DNA from: Magnetococcales bacterium
GTDB taxonomy: Bacteria; Pseudomonadota; Magnetococcia; Magnetococcales; Magnetaquicoccaceae
NCBI GenBank assembly: GCA_015231375.1
Contig: JADGBT010000002.1
Span: 124,001 to 188,000, forward strand
Direction of reading: 5' to 3'
DNA length: 64,000 nucleotides
The position numbers and the translations under genes were made by a program. Shown here piece after piece: positions 1 to 7,510 of this stretch. Numbering within the stretch: position 1 is the first letter of the stretch; each line of letters starts with the position of its first letter. The notes under the pieces are model-generated. The model searched no databases, was not told the DNA's origin, and saw only the letters and a program-made list of their open reading frames with translations.

Positions 1-167
1 AGGGTGCCGGCAAACAGCATCCGGATCTTTTCGATCAGATGGGGTTCCGGAACCAGCGGAGCCACAGCCAGCCATCCCGCCAGCACCAACAGGATGGGCC
101 AGGAGATCCGGTCGAGCCAATGGGCGGAACGCGGAGAGGTGGAAGAAGAAGTGGGTTGCGTGTCCAT
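1..167 (-). CDS. Small membrane protein, N-terminal part (runs off the window)
   Basis: This minus-strand reading frame starts with ATG at 165-167 and stays open to the left edge, giving 55 residues. The start reads MDTQPTSSSTSPRSAHWLDR, followed by a hydrophobic segment (ISWPILLVLAGWLAVAPL) and then VPEPHLIEKIRMLFAGTL. The PEPHLxEKxRMLFAGxL signature matches a family of about 70-90-residue inner-membrane proteins often labelled 'RND transporter' without functional proof. That match is from memory of the family. No strong Shine-Dalgarno sequence is visible. The remaining C-terminal part lies outside the window, so length and neighbours cannot be judged. Confidence 0.6.
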   Translation of the reverse strand, partial: MDTQPTSSSTSPRSAHWLDRISWPILLVLAGWLAVAPLVPEPHLIEKIRMLFAGT

Positions 168-328
168 GTCCCACTTTTACCCGGATCCAACGCGAATGAA
201 AACCCCTTTTGGTCCACGACGGCTCTTTTTTCTCCCGCCGCAACCACACGATATTCCAGGTTGACCCGCTGCGATAAATCGCCTAGAATTCATCCATTGG
301 TACTGTTTTTCGCAGGTGCGACCCTTGA
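168..328. other. Intergenic region between the left-edge gene and tRNA-Gly
   Basis: This 161-bp gap separates the divergent left-edge membrane-protein gene from tRNA-Gly. The only signal seen is the sigma70-like promoter at 261-289 facing right. No convincing gene is present; the overlapping short frames on both strands have no ribosome binding site or recognisable protein. Confidence 0.6.
261..289 (+). promoter_or_regulatory. Sigma70-like promoter for tRNA-Gly
   Basis: TTGACC at 261-266 and TAGAAT at 284-289 are separated by exactly 17 bp. The -10 box lies 39 bp before the mature tRNA-Gly 5' end at 329. Both boxes are close to consensus (5/6 each). No second promoter is visible between the tRNA and the radical SAM gene, so this promoter may also feed the downstream operon. 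Confidence 0.65.
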
Positions 329-402
329 GCGGGTGTCGTCTAATGGTAGGGCCTAAGCTTCCCAAGCTTAAGGCGGGAGTTCGATTCTCCTCACCCGCTC
401 CA
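329..402 (+). tRNA. tRNA-Gly (anticodon CCC)
   Basis: The sequence folds as a full cloverleaf. The acceptor stem is GCGGGTG/CACCCGC, the D arm contains TAATGGTAG, the anticodon stem is TAAGC/GCTTA with loop TTCCCAA, and the T arm is GGGAG-TTCGATT-CTCCT. The anticodon CCC reads GGG codons. The terminal CCA (400-402) is encoded. It has its own promoter at 261-289 and is followed after about 30-60 bp by a radical SAM gene on the same strand. Confidence 0.95.
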
Positions 403-459
403 ATTTTTCTTGATCCATGCGCTCCCCATCCCTTGTCCTCACCGGGTCCGGATCCTGAC

Positions 460-1542
460 TTGAGCCTTTTGCGATCCTTGCATCTTGCCCACGCGATTGC
501 CCGCTCCAACCTGGACCGACCCCGCACACCCTACAAACTGACCTTCGTGGTCACCCGACGCTGCAACTCCCGCTGTCGCCATTGTGACATCTGGAACCAG
601 TCCGATCCCCCGGATCCCCTCTGTCTGGCCGAAATTGAAACCTTCTTCAAAAAATACCCCGGTTTCAGCTGGATCGACCTGACCGGCGGCGAACCGTTTC
701 TGCGGCCCGACCTGCCCGACTTGGCGGCCCTGGCGTTGCGGCACTCTCCCCGGCTTTATCATCTGCATCTGCCCACCAACGCCGTCTCCCCAACGTTGAC
801 CATCCAGCGCATCCACGCCATCCTGGCCCTGGATCCTCCACTGCTGACCATCACCTTGAGCCTCGACGGCCCCCCGGAACAGCACGACACCCTGCGGGGC
901 GTGCCGGGCAACTGGCGTCACTGCCTGGAGGTGTATCACCATTTTCAGCGCCATCCGCATCCCAGGCTGCAACTGTTTTTCGGTTTCACCCTCTCCGACG
1001 ACACCGTGGGCACCCTGACCCGCACCATGCAAGCGGTCCGGGAACGGTTTCCAGACGCCAGCCCCAAGGTCTGGCATCTCAATCTCGCCCACCACTCGGC
1101 CCACTACTACGGCAACCTGAACACACCCGCGCTATCACAAGCAAACCGGCAGGCATTCCAGGACGAAATCAGCGGATTCCTCACCCTGAAACGTCGCGTG
1201 TGGCCGGATCCCGTCGCCTTTCTGGAAAGCCGCTATCTGACCTACGCCCTGGATTTCATCCAGGGAACACGCCATCCCATGCCCTGTCGCGCCCTGACCT
1301 CTTCGCTGTTCATCGCGCCGGACGGCACCTGTTTTCCATGCAGCATCTGGGATCGACCCGTCGGCCACCTGCGGGATCACGCCGGCGACCTGAATGCCCT
1401 GCTTGCCAGCGCTTCGGCCCGCCGCACCCGGGAGACCATCGCCCAGAACGGCTGTCCGGGCTGCTGGACCCCCTGCGACGCCCTGCCCACCATTCTGGGC
1501 AATCTTCTGCCTTCCTTGTTCCGTGGACGCCCCCCGCCATGA
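460..1542 (+). CDS. Radical SAM protein with C-terminal cysteine cluster
   Basis: A CxxxCxxC motif (C35, C39, C42; CNSRCRHC) near the N-terminus is the [4Fe-4S]/S-adenosylmethionine site of radical SAM enzymes, and DLTGGEPFLRPDL is the following GGE-type motif. The C-terminal part has a second cysteine set (PDGTCFPCSIWD, then CPGCWTPC) typical of SPASM/Twitch auxiliary cluster domains. The substrate is unknown. The frame is open back into tRNA-Gly, so the true start must lie after position 402. TTG at 433 and TTG at 460 are the in-frame candidates, neither has a strong ribosome binding site, and I chose 460. The stop overlaps the next gene's ATG (ATGA at 1539-1542), implying translational coupling with the glycosyltransferase. 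Family call is firm; the role (modifying a sugar, lipid or peptide made by this cluster) is inference. Confidence 0.8.
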   Translation: MSLLRSLHLAHAIARSNLDRPRTPYKLTFVVTRRCNSRCRHCDIWNQSDPPDPLCLAEIETFFKKYPGFSWIDLTGGEPFLRPDLPDLAALALRHSPRLYHLHLPTNAVSPTLTIQRIHAILALDPPLLTITLSLDGPPEQHDTLRGVPGNWRHCLEVYHHFQRHPHPRLQLFFGFTLSDDTVGTLTRTMQAVRERFPDASPKVWHLNLAHHSAHYYGNLNTPALSQANRQAFQDEISGFLTLKRRVWPDPVAFLESRYLTYALDFIQGTRHPMPCRALTSSLFIAPDGTCFPCSIWDRPVGHLRDHAGDLNALLASASARRTRETIAQNGCPGCWTPCDALPTILGNLLPSLFRGRPPP

Positions 1543-2234
1543 ATGCGCCAGTCCCCTTCACCATCGTCATCCCCACCCGCGACGAGGCGGAAACCATCGC
1601 GGAGATGGTCCACTGCTGCCGCACACTCACCCCTCATGTGCTGGTGGCCGACTCCCTGTCCAGCGACGGCACCCCCACCCTGGCCGCCCAGGCCGGAGCG
1701 CGGGTCATCTCCGTTCCCAAAGCGGGCAAGGGCTACGCCATCCGCGCCATCATCCCGGCCATCACAACCGAACTGGTGGTCTTCATCGACGCCGATGGCT
1801 CCCACGACGTGGCGGACATTCCCAAACTCCTGCGACCCCTGCTCGAAAACCAGGCCGACCATGTGCAGGCCTCCCGGCTCACCGGAGGATCGAGCGAATT
1901 GCACGGGTCGTTCCAAGAGTTTTTCCGGCTGGCGGGCAGCGCCTTCATCACCGCCTGCATCAACTGGCGCTTCGGGGTGCGCCTCAGCGACAGCCAGAAC
2001 GGCTTTCGCGCCCTGCGCCTCCCGGTGTTGCGGGCACTCGATCTGCAAGAGGACATCACCACCATCGAACAGGAAATGGTGATGAAAACCTTGCAAAAAA
2101 ACTATCGCCTCGCCGAAGTGCCCAGCCACGAACACGCCCGCATCTTCGGCACCTCCAAAATCCGACTCTCCCGGGTCTGGATCCGCTATGGTTACGTGCT
2201 GATCCGGGATCTTTTTTTTAACGGACGCCCATGA
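1539..2234 (+). CDS. Family 2 glycosyltransferase (dolichol-phosphate-mannose-synthase-like)
   Basis: The 231-residue protein begins MNAPVPFTIVIPTRDEAETI, the classic GT-A fold opening of family 2 glycosyltransferases. The nucleotide-sugar/metal motif FIDADGSHD follows, and DSQNGFRALR resembles the acceptor region of DPM1/polyprenyl-phosphate glycosyltransferases. There is no large C-terminal membrane domain, so it is a compact soluble or peripheral form. It probably transfers a sugar from a nucleotide donor to a lipid-phosphate or similar acceptor. The ATG at 1539 overlaps the stop of the upstream radical SAM gene, and its own stop overlaps the ATG of the carbamoyltransferase. The three genes therefore look like one translationally coupled unit. 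Confidence 0.85.
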   Translation: MNAPVPFTIVIPTRDEAETIAEMVHCCRTLTPHVLVADSLSSDGTPTLAAQAGARVISVPKAGKGYAIRAIIPAITTELVVFIDADGSHDVADIPKLLRPLLENQADHVQASRLTGGSSELHGSFQEFFRLAGSAFITACINWRFGVRLSDSQNGFRALRLPVLRALDLQEDITTIEQEMVMKTLQKNYRLAEVPSHEHARIFGTSKIRLSRVWIRYGYVLIRDLFFNGRP

Positions 2235-3940
2235 ACGACTCCGGAAAGAACATTCTCGGCCTCTGGGATGGACACGATTCCGGAGCCGCCTTGATGCGAG
2301 ATGGCCGTCTGGTCTGCGCGGTCAACGAGGAACGGCTGACCCGGCGCAAACTGGAAAACGCCTTTCCGCGCCAATCCATCCTCGCCTGCCTGCGGCAAGG
2401 CCAGATCGAACCGGATCAGGTCCAGCGGGTGGTGGGCTGCACCACGGATCCGGCCAAAACCATCGCCCGGCTGTGGCCCGCCAGCAAAGAGCGTTACTAC
2501 CGGCTGCGCCGCCGACTGGACGCCCCCTCCCCCCTGGATCCGCTGATCCAACAGGTCAAATACCACCTCACCGAATGGCCCGGCCACCCGGCCACCCGCT
2601 GGCTGTCCACCCTCGCCTTGAAAAGGGAGTTGCAACCTTTGGGGCTGGCCCACCGCCCCCTGACGCTGTTCGACCATCACCGCTGTCACGCCGCCGCCGC
2701 CGCCCACGGGCTGGGGCTGGATGAAACCCTGGTCGTCACCCTGGACGGGGTGGGCGATGGCCGTTCCGGCAGTCTGCATCGGTTTCATCAAGGGCAACTC
2801 ACCCCCATCGCCTCCATCGCGGCCCGGAATTCGGCGGGGATCTTTTTCGAGCAAGTCACCACCCTGCTCCACCTGCGGGAACTCGAAGACGAAGGCAAGG
2901 TGATGGCCCTGGCAGACTACGCCCCCCCGATCCTGCCGCAAGACAACCCGCTGCGCGATTGGATTCAGGTCTCGGGAGTCGATTTTCAGGCCCGTCACCA
3001 CGCCAGCGGACAGCTTCGGCACCTGCGTCGACTGTTCTGGCATCAAGCCTGCGAACCCTTCGCGGCCATGGCCCAACAGGCCCTGGAACACTGGGTGGTC
3101 ACTCTGGTCACCAACGCCTTGCAGGCAACCGGAGCCAAACGGCTGGCCCTCGCCGGAGGGGTGTTCGCCAATGTGCGGCTGAATGGTCGCATCCGCGCTT
3201 TGCCCGGCGTGGAGGTGTGTCATGTCTTTCCCCACATGGGAGACGGGGGACTGGCGGTGGGCGCGGTATGTCTGGCAGGCTCTCCCCGAACGGATTGGCT
3301 GACGGATCTGCACCTGGGACCGGAGCATACCCCGGAGACCATCGCCCGTGTCGTGCGCAACAGCGGTCTGCCCCATCGCCATCTGACCGATCCCGTCACC
3401 GAAGCCGCCCGCCTGCTCACCGCCGGTCGCATCGTGGGATGGTTCCAGGGCCGCATGGAGTACGGCCCCCGCGCCCTGGGAGGACGCAGCGTGCTGGCCC
3501 GTCCCGACCTGCCGGGCATTCGGGATACCCTCAACCTGCGCCTCAAGAAACGGGCCTGGTATCAACCCTTCTGTCCTGCCATGCGCGACAGCGAAGCGGC
3601 GCGACTGCTAGCCGATCACCACGGTCCACCAAACCGCTGCATGACCAGTCTCTATCACGTCCGTTCCGAGTTCCAAAGCGCGTTGGCCGGCGTAATCGGA
3701 CCCAACGGCACCTGCCGCCCCCAGATGGTCGCCGACGACGCGCCCGGTCCTTTTGCCGCCCTGCTGGCAGCCATGCAGGAAAGCACCGGCTTCGGCGTGC
3801 TGCTCAACACCAGCTTCAATCCCCACGGCGCCCCCCTGGTCAACACCCCCCGAGAAGCCCTGTCCGCCTTTCAGACCATGGGCCTGGATCACCTCGTGAT
3901 GGGGGAGTGGATCGTGGATGGCGCCGTGATCAGGTCATGA
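2231..3940 (+). CDS. Carbamoyltransferase (NodU/CmcH/TobZ family)
   Basis: A 569-residue protein with the full two-domain plan of O-carbamoyltransferases. The N-terminal Kae1/ASKHA-like domain has GLWDGHDSGAALMRDG near the start, FDHHRCHAAAAAHG, VTLDGVGDGRSGS, EDEGKVMALADYA and LALAGGVFANVRLNG. The C-terminal YrdC-like domain has GRMEYGPRALGGRS and KRAWYQPFCPAM. Family members use carbamoyl phosphate and ATP to place a carbamoyl group on a hydroxyl of a sugar or antibiotic, as in Nod factor, cephamycin and tobramycin. The neighbouring glycosyltransferase suggests a carbamoylated glycan or glycolipid, which is inference. It starts inside the ATGA overlap with the glycosyltransferase and ends 19 bp before the convergent FAAL-like gene. 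No key motif is missing. Confidence 0.9.
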   Translation: MNDSGKNILGLWDGHDSGAALMRDGRLVCAVNEERLTRRKLENAFPRQSILACLRQGQIEPDQVQRVVGCTTDPAKTIARLWPASKERYYRLRRRLDAPSPLDPLIQQVKYHLTEWPGHPATRWLSTLALKRELQPLGLAHRPLTLFDHHRCHAAAAAHGLGLDETLVVTLDGVGDGRSGSLHRFHQGQLTPIASIAARNSAGIFFEQVTTLLHLRELEDEGKVMALADYAPPILPQDNPLRDWIQVSGVDFQARHHASGQLRHLRRLFWHQACEPFAAMAQQALEHWVVTLVTNALQATGAKRLALAGGVFANVRLNGRIRALPGVEVCHVFPHMGDGGLAVGAVCLAGSPRTDWLTDLHLGPEHTPETIARVVRNSGLPHRHLTDPVTEAARLLTAGRIVGWFQGRMEYGPRALGGRSVLARPDLPGIRDTLNLRLKKRAWYQPFCPAMRDSEAARLLADHHGPPNRCMTSLYHVRSEFQSALAGVIGPNGTCRPQMVADDAPGPFAALLAAMQESTGFGVLLNTSFNPHGAPLVNTPREALSAFQTMGLDHLVMGEWIVDGAVIRS

Positions 3941-3959
3941 TCCGCCTTCTTCTAACCAC

Positions 3960-6443
3960 TCATGGCCCAAACCGCTCCCAGATCCTGTCGATGGATTCAA
4001 AATCCTCGCGCCGCAAGGTGGCCGGATCGAGTTGAAAACGAAACGTCCGATTCAGCATGGCGATCAACGCCACCAGACTCAATGAGTCCAATACCCCGCC
4101 GGAGATCAACTTCGACCAGTCCGACTCTTCGATCATGGGGTAAAAGGAGCGCACTTTCAGGCGCATCAACGCGACATAGTGATCATAACTGCCGTCCCAG
4201 AGACGATCTTCCGGAGCCGGATCGTTGGCCGAAAGGTCCAGATGTCCAAAACGCTCCTGTATGGCCTTGAGAATCACCCCCTCGTGAACCGGATCCAGAT
4301 GGGCCTTGTCGCACAACAAGGAGGGATCCATGCGCCCGTCCGCGCCCAGCAGCGGGGTGCAGACATCGATGAAATGGATGACCAGTTCGGTGCAAAGCGC
4401 CCGCATGCGCCGATAAAACACAGCCTGCCAGTGATAACGCACCTCGGGAGTGCCCCGGATGGGCCATTGGGCATCGCCGTTGTCGATGTTCAACGGATGG
4501 GTGGGAATCCCGGTCATGAAGGCCATCCGCCCCGGCCAGATGCGGCGCAAAACCGTCAGACACTCCCGGTAAGCCTCCACCGAGCGCCCAATGCGCGCTT
4601 CCGGATCCGGATCCTGCGGAAAGATCGAACGGCACTCCGGCTCGCCACAGGCCAGAATCAACACATCCGTCGGCCCCATGCGCTCCACCAGATTGGAAAA
4701 ATACGGCAACGCCTGCGGCCAGTTCTCCGACCAGATCAATCCCAGCCAATGGGCGTGAAGGCGTCGATAGCGGTTGTGATGGCTGGTGGGACCGCTCCAG
4801 AAAAGGCGCACATGGCTGTCTCCGAGCAACTGGATTTCGGTCTTCAGCGCGCTTTCGTAACGGCGCCCATTCTCCAGACGGGCCATCTTGCCGCTGGAGG
4901 TCTTTTTCAGCCAGTGGCGCGGCACGCAATCCACCTCGGAACGGATGTCGAACCCGGAGTCGAGCGCCCGCTGCAACCGATCCCGCAACCGCCGTTGCTC
5001 CGCCGGGGACCAATCCTGCGCCGGCTCGAACAACACCACGATCCGCTCGGAATCCACCTCCGCGTCCATGCGCCCCAAAGCCACCACCCGCCCCGGTTGC
5101 ACCTCCGGATAACGCCCCAAGGCCTCTTCCAGATCCGCCGGATGGATGTTCTTGCCATTCTGGATGATCAGATCCTTGATCCGTCCGGTGACGTACAGCT
5201 CCCCGTCTTGCACAAACCCCAGATCCCCGGTGGGAAACCAGCCATCCTCCCGCAGCGCAGGCTGACCATGATACCCCCGCACCGCCCCCGCACCGGCCAA
5301 CAGAATCTCCCCCACCTGCTCGTCTTCCGAACGGCAGGCGATGTCGATCGACACCCCCGGCAAGGCCGCTCCGCAACCAAATACCACCGTATGTGTTTCC
5401 GGTTGATCGTTCGGAAGACCACCACCGGCCACGCCCCGACCCCGCACCTGCACCTGTCGCCGCGCCAACGCGGCCCGGTCCAGCACCAGGGCTCCGGGAG
5501 GAACGCCCAACGGGGTCACAGTGGCGGCGAAGACATTTTCCGCCAAGGCGTAACAAACCGCCAACTGTTCCCCCCTCACCCCGAACGCCGCGACAAAACG
5601 GTCGAACGCTCCCGCTGAAACCGGCTCCGAACAGTTGATGAAGGCGCGCATCGCACCCAGATCGAAGCACCCCCCCACCCGCGCCAGCCACGAAAAGGCA
5701 AAATTGGGCAGCCAGCACAAGGTACCCCGTTGCCGTTCGATCACCGCCAGCAGCCACGCCGGATTGGCCGACCATTCAAAGGTGTCCAGCAGATGCAAGG
5801 GGGTGCCGGTGAGCAGCGCGGGCAGAAACACCCCGGCCAATCCCATGTCGTGATACAAAGGCAGCCAACTGACCATCCGGTCGTGTTGCGGATCGAGTTG
5901 CAAGACCTGGGCATGGGCGCGCACCTGGGCGGTCAACATGGCCGAGGTGATGGCCACCGCCTTTTGCAGCCCCGTGGTCCCGGAACTGCACTGCAAAAAA
6001 AGCGCTCGATCCGGGGTCCATGACGGCCAAGGCACGGCTTCGGGCACCGGATCCACCCGCAGATCCTCGGGAAGAAGCAATCCCGGACAGACCCCCCGGT
6101 CCACCGCCTCCCCCACCATCACGCATCCGCCGAACCGTTCCTGATAGTTGGCCAGTTTGCGCGCGTACTCTTCCGCCGTGATCTTGCGGCTTGGATGGGA
6201 CAAGAAAACCGGCAAGCGCCCCGCCAGAATCGCCCCGAACCAGGCCGCCGTCATCGAAAGAGTCATGCGCCCCAAAATGCCCACCACCGGCTCGGGAGAT
6301 TGACGCAATCGCCAGGCCCAGCGACGCGCCTCGTGCAGAAACCGGGTCGAATCCACCACCTCCACCGGCCCATCCACCGTGCCATGCAGCCAGAACAAAG
6401 GCCGCGTCGGCCCCTCCAGACCCTTGAAAAAGGCCGCGATCAT
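3960..6443 (-). CDS. Three-domain protein: fatty-acyl-AMP-ligase-like, SGNH hydrolase-like, acyl carrier domain
   Basis: Residues 1-535 form an adenylating domain: SSGTTG (about 152-157), WLPLYHDMGL (about 192-201), GDLGFVQDGELYVTGRIKDLII (ending about 426), NGKNIHPADLEE and the catalytic-lysine segment KTSSGKMAR (about 514-522). The LYHDMGL and RIKDLII...HPADLEE motifs are closest to fatty-acyl-AMP ligases. Residues about 536-740 carry SGNH/GDSL features, with block I LLGDSHVRLFW (S542) and a catalytic-dyad segment LDPVHEG. The last 75 residues look like an acyl carrier protein with the phosphopantetheine serine in GGVLDSLSLVAL. The predicted chemistry is to activate a carboxylic acid as acyl-AMP and load it on the in-cis carrier; the SGNH domain may then act as acyltransferase or esterase. 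It is convergent with the carbamoyltransferase, 19 bp apart, and divergent from the FHA genes. Confidence 0.8.
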   Translation of the reverse strand: MIAAFFKGLEGPTRPLFWLHGTVDGPVEVVDSTRFLHEARRWAWRLRQSPEPVVGILGRMTLSMTAAWFGAILAGRLPVFLSHPSRKITAEEYARKLANYQERFGGCVMVGEAVDRGVCPGLLLPEDLRVDPVPEAVPWPSWTPDRALFLQCSSGTTGLQKAVAITSAMLTAQVRAHAQVLQLDPQHDRMVSWLPLYHDMGLAGVFLPALLTGTPLHLLDTFEWSANPAWLLAVIERQRGTLCWLPNFAFSWLARVGGCFDLGAMRAFINCSEPVSAGAFDRFVAAFGVRGEQLAVCYALAENVFAATVTPLGVPPGALVLDRAALARRQVQVRGRGVAGGGLPNDQPETHTVVFGCGAALPGVSIDIACRSEDEQVGEILLAGAGAVRGYHGQPALREDGWFPTGDLGFVQDGELYVTGRIKDLIIQNGKNIHPADLEEALGRYPEVQPGRVVALGRMDAEVDSERIVVLFEPAQDWSPAEQRRLRDRLQRALDSGFDIRSEVDCVPRHWLKKTSSGKMARLENGRRYESALKTEIQLLGDSHVRLFWSGPTSHHNRYRRLHAHWLGLIWSENWPQALPYFSNLVERMGPTDVLILACGEPECRSIFPQDPDPEARIGRSVEAYRECLTVLRRIWPGRMAFMTGIPTHPLNIDNGDAQWPIRGTPEVRYHWQAVFYRRMRALCTELVIHFIDVCTPLLGADGRMDPSLLCDKAHLDPVHEGVILKAIQERFGHLDLSANDPAPEDRLWDGSYDHYVALMRLKVRSFYPMIEESDWSKLISGGVLDSLSLVALIAMLNRTFRFQLDPATLRREDFESIDRIWERFGP

Positions 6444-6548
6444 CGACCATCACCGGATTCGACGGAAAGAAGGATGCACATCTTGCCAGTGGTACATCTT
6501 TTGCTAGTTACGCCAAACAAAGGAGCACTCTCCATCACACAGGAAACC
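6444..6548. promoter_or_regulatory. Divergent promoter region between FAAL-like and FHA genes
   Basis: A rightward candidate promoter is TTGCCA at 6483-6488 and TAGTTA at 6505-6510 with a 16-bp spacer. It overlaps an imperfect direct repeat (ACATCTTGCCAGT, then ACATCTTTTGCTAGT) at about 6478-6508 that could be an operator. The FHA start has a good ribosome binding site (CAGGA, 8 bp before the ATG at 6549). I found no clear leftward promoter for the FAAL-like gene. Confidence 0.4.
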
Positions 6549-7016
6549 ATGACCATGAATCGGTTATCAGGCCGCTCGCGCCATTCGGGGACAGCCACCA
6601 TTCCGCAGATTCTGTTCCACATTCAGGAGCCGGATTGCAGCGGATACGATTTCCATTATCACCTCCAGGAGCGACCCGAATACCTCATCGGACGCGCCGG
6701 ACTGGATCACCCACTGCCTCCCAACTGCGTGCGCATCGCCTTGCAGGACAGTCGGGTCTCCCGCAACCATTGCCGAATCTTTCTGCATTCCAAAGGGTTC
6801 TGGATGATCGAGGATCTGGGCAGCACCAACGGCACCCATCTCCATCCACCGGAGGCGCATCACACCCCATGGCTCAAGGTGGTGATGGCCATGCCTCTGC
6901 CGGATCGCAGCCTCATCCGGGTGGGTCAGACCCTGCTGGCCGTGCGCCCCCTGACCACCGATCCCCTGGTCCGGCCCCGCTGGACCTGGAAACGACTGCT
7001 CAGACAGGCGGCCTGA
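6549..7016 (+). CDS. FHA-domain protein
   Basis: A 155-residue protein consisting almost only of a forkhead-associated domain, the fold that binds phosphothreonine peptides. The conserved motifs are in order: YLIGRAG (GR), DSRVSRNHCRIF (S..H) and DLGSTNGTHL (NG). A short basic C-terminal tail (RPRWTWKRLLRQAA) follows. The frame is open much further upstream, but the ATG at 6549 has a Shine-Dalgarno CAGGA at the right distance and follows a promoter candidate, so I use it. It ends 1 bp before a second FHA gene. No kinase or phosphatase gene adjoins it, so its phosphopeptide partner is unknown. Confidence 0.85.
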   Translation: MTMNRLSGRSRHSGTATIPQILFHIQEPDCSGYDFHYHLQERPEYLIGRAGLDHPLPPNCVRIALQDSRVSRNHCRIFLHSKGFWMIEDLGSTNGTHLHPPEAHHTPWLKVVMAMPLPDRSLIRVGQTLLAVRPLTTDPLVRPRWTWKRLLRQAA

Positions 7017-7017
7017 C

Positions 7018-7362
7018 ATGTCAACCGACGGATATCCCAGGATCGTCCTGCTGGAAAATGGGGTGCTGGTCCGGGATTATCATCTGGACAAGGAGATTGT
7101 CACCATTGGTCGCGCCTCGGTCAACGACATTTCCTTGCACTACATCCCCGTCTCCCGCACCCATGCCCAGATCCTGCGGGTCGCCGAAGACCGCTATCTC
7201 CTGAAGGATCTGGGCAGCAAAAACGGCACGTTGGTGAATGGCGCCAGAATCCGCGAACATGGACTCAAGCATGGCGATCGGATCGGTCTCGGGAAATACA
7301 CCCTGGTTTTCTGGTATGCCCAGGAACCGCAACCGGAAGAAACGAAACCTGAAAATGAATAA
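7018..7362 (+). CDS. Small FHA-domain protein
   Basis: A 114-residue single FHA domain with TIGRASVNDISL (GR), VSRTHAQIL (S..H) and DLGSKNGTLVNG (NG), followed by an acidic tail (EPQPEETKPENE). Sequence similarity to the preceding FHA protein is limited to the family motifs, so a recent tandem duplication is unlikely. It starts immediately after the stop of the first FHA gene and both share one transcript. It would bind a phosphothreonine-containing partner; nothing nearby identifies that partner. Its transcript converges on aroC. Confidence 0.85.
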   Translation: MSTDGYPRIVLLENGVLVRDYHLDKEIVTIGRASVNDISLHYIPVSRTHAQILRVAEDRYLLKDLGSKNGTLVNGARIREHGLKHGDRIGLGKYTLVFWYAQEPQPEETKPENE

Positions 7363-7468
7363 GGAGGGGTGAGCTTTTCTTGAATTTGAATGGTTTCTGA
7401 GAATTTTTTTGATGATTAAAATTTAGAAGATGAAAAAGTGAGAGGATTAAAGAATCAAGGTCAAAGTC

Positions 7469-7488
7469 CTGGGGAATGAATTCCCCAG
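7469..7488 (-). terminator. Conserved gene-end hairpin after aroC
   Basis: The perfect inverted repeat CTGGGGAATGAATTCCCCAG sits about 23 bp beyond the aroC stop. Read from aroC, it is preceded by TATTGAAAGAAAAGAAGGGG and followed by GACTTTGACC. The same layout occurs after engB (56197-56216) and wecB (56608-56627). In the other direction the hairpin is followed by CCCCTTCTTTTCTTT, so it can also stop the convergent FHA transcript. Confidence 0.7.
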
Positions 7489-7510
7489 ACCCCTTCTTTT
7501 CTTTCAATAT

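Noticed and set aside
39-356. Short frames before tRNA-Gly
   Set aside because: They overlap the promoter and tRNA, have no ribosome binding site, and show no family resemblance.
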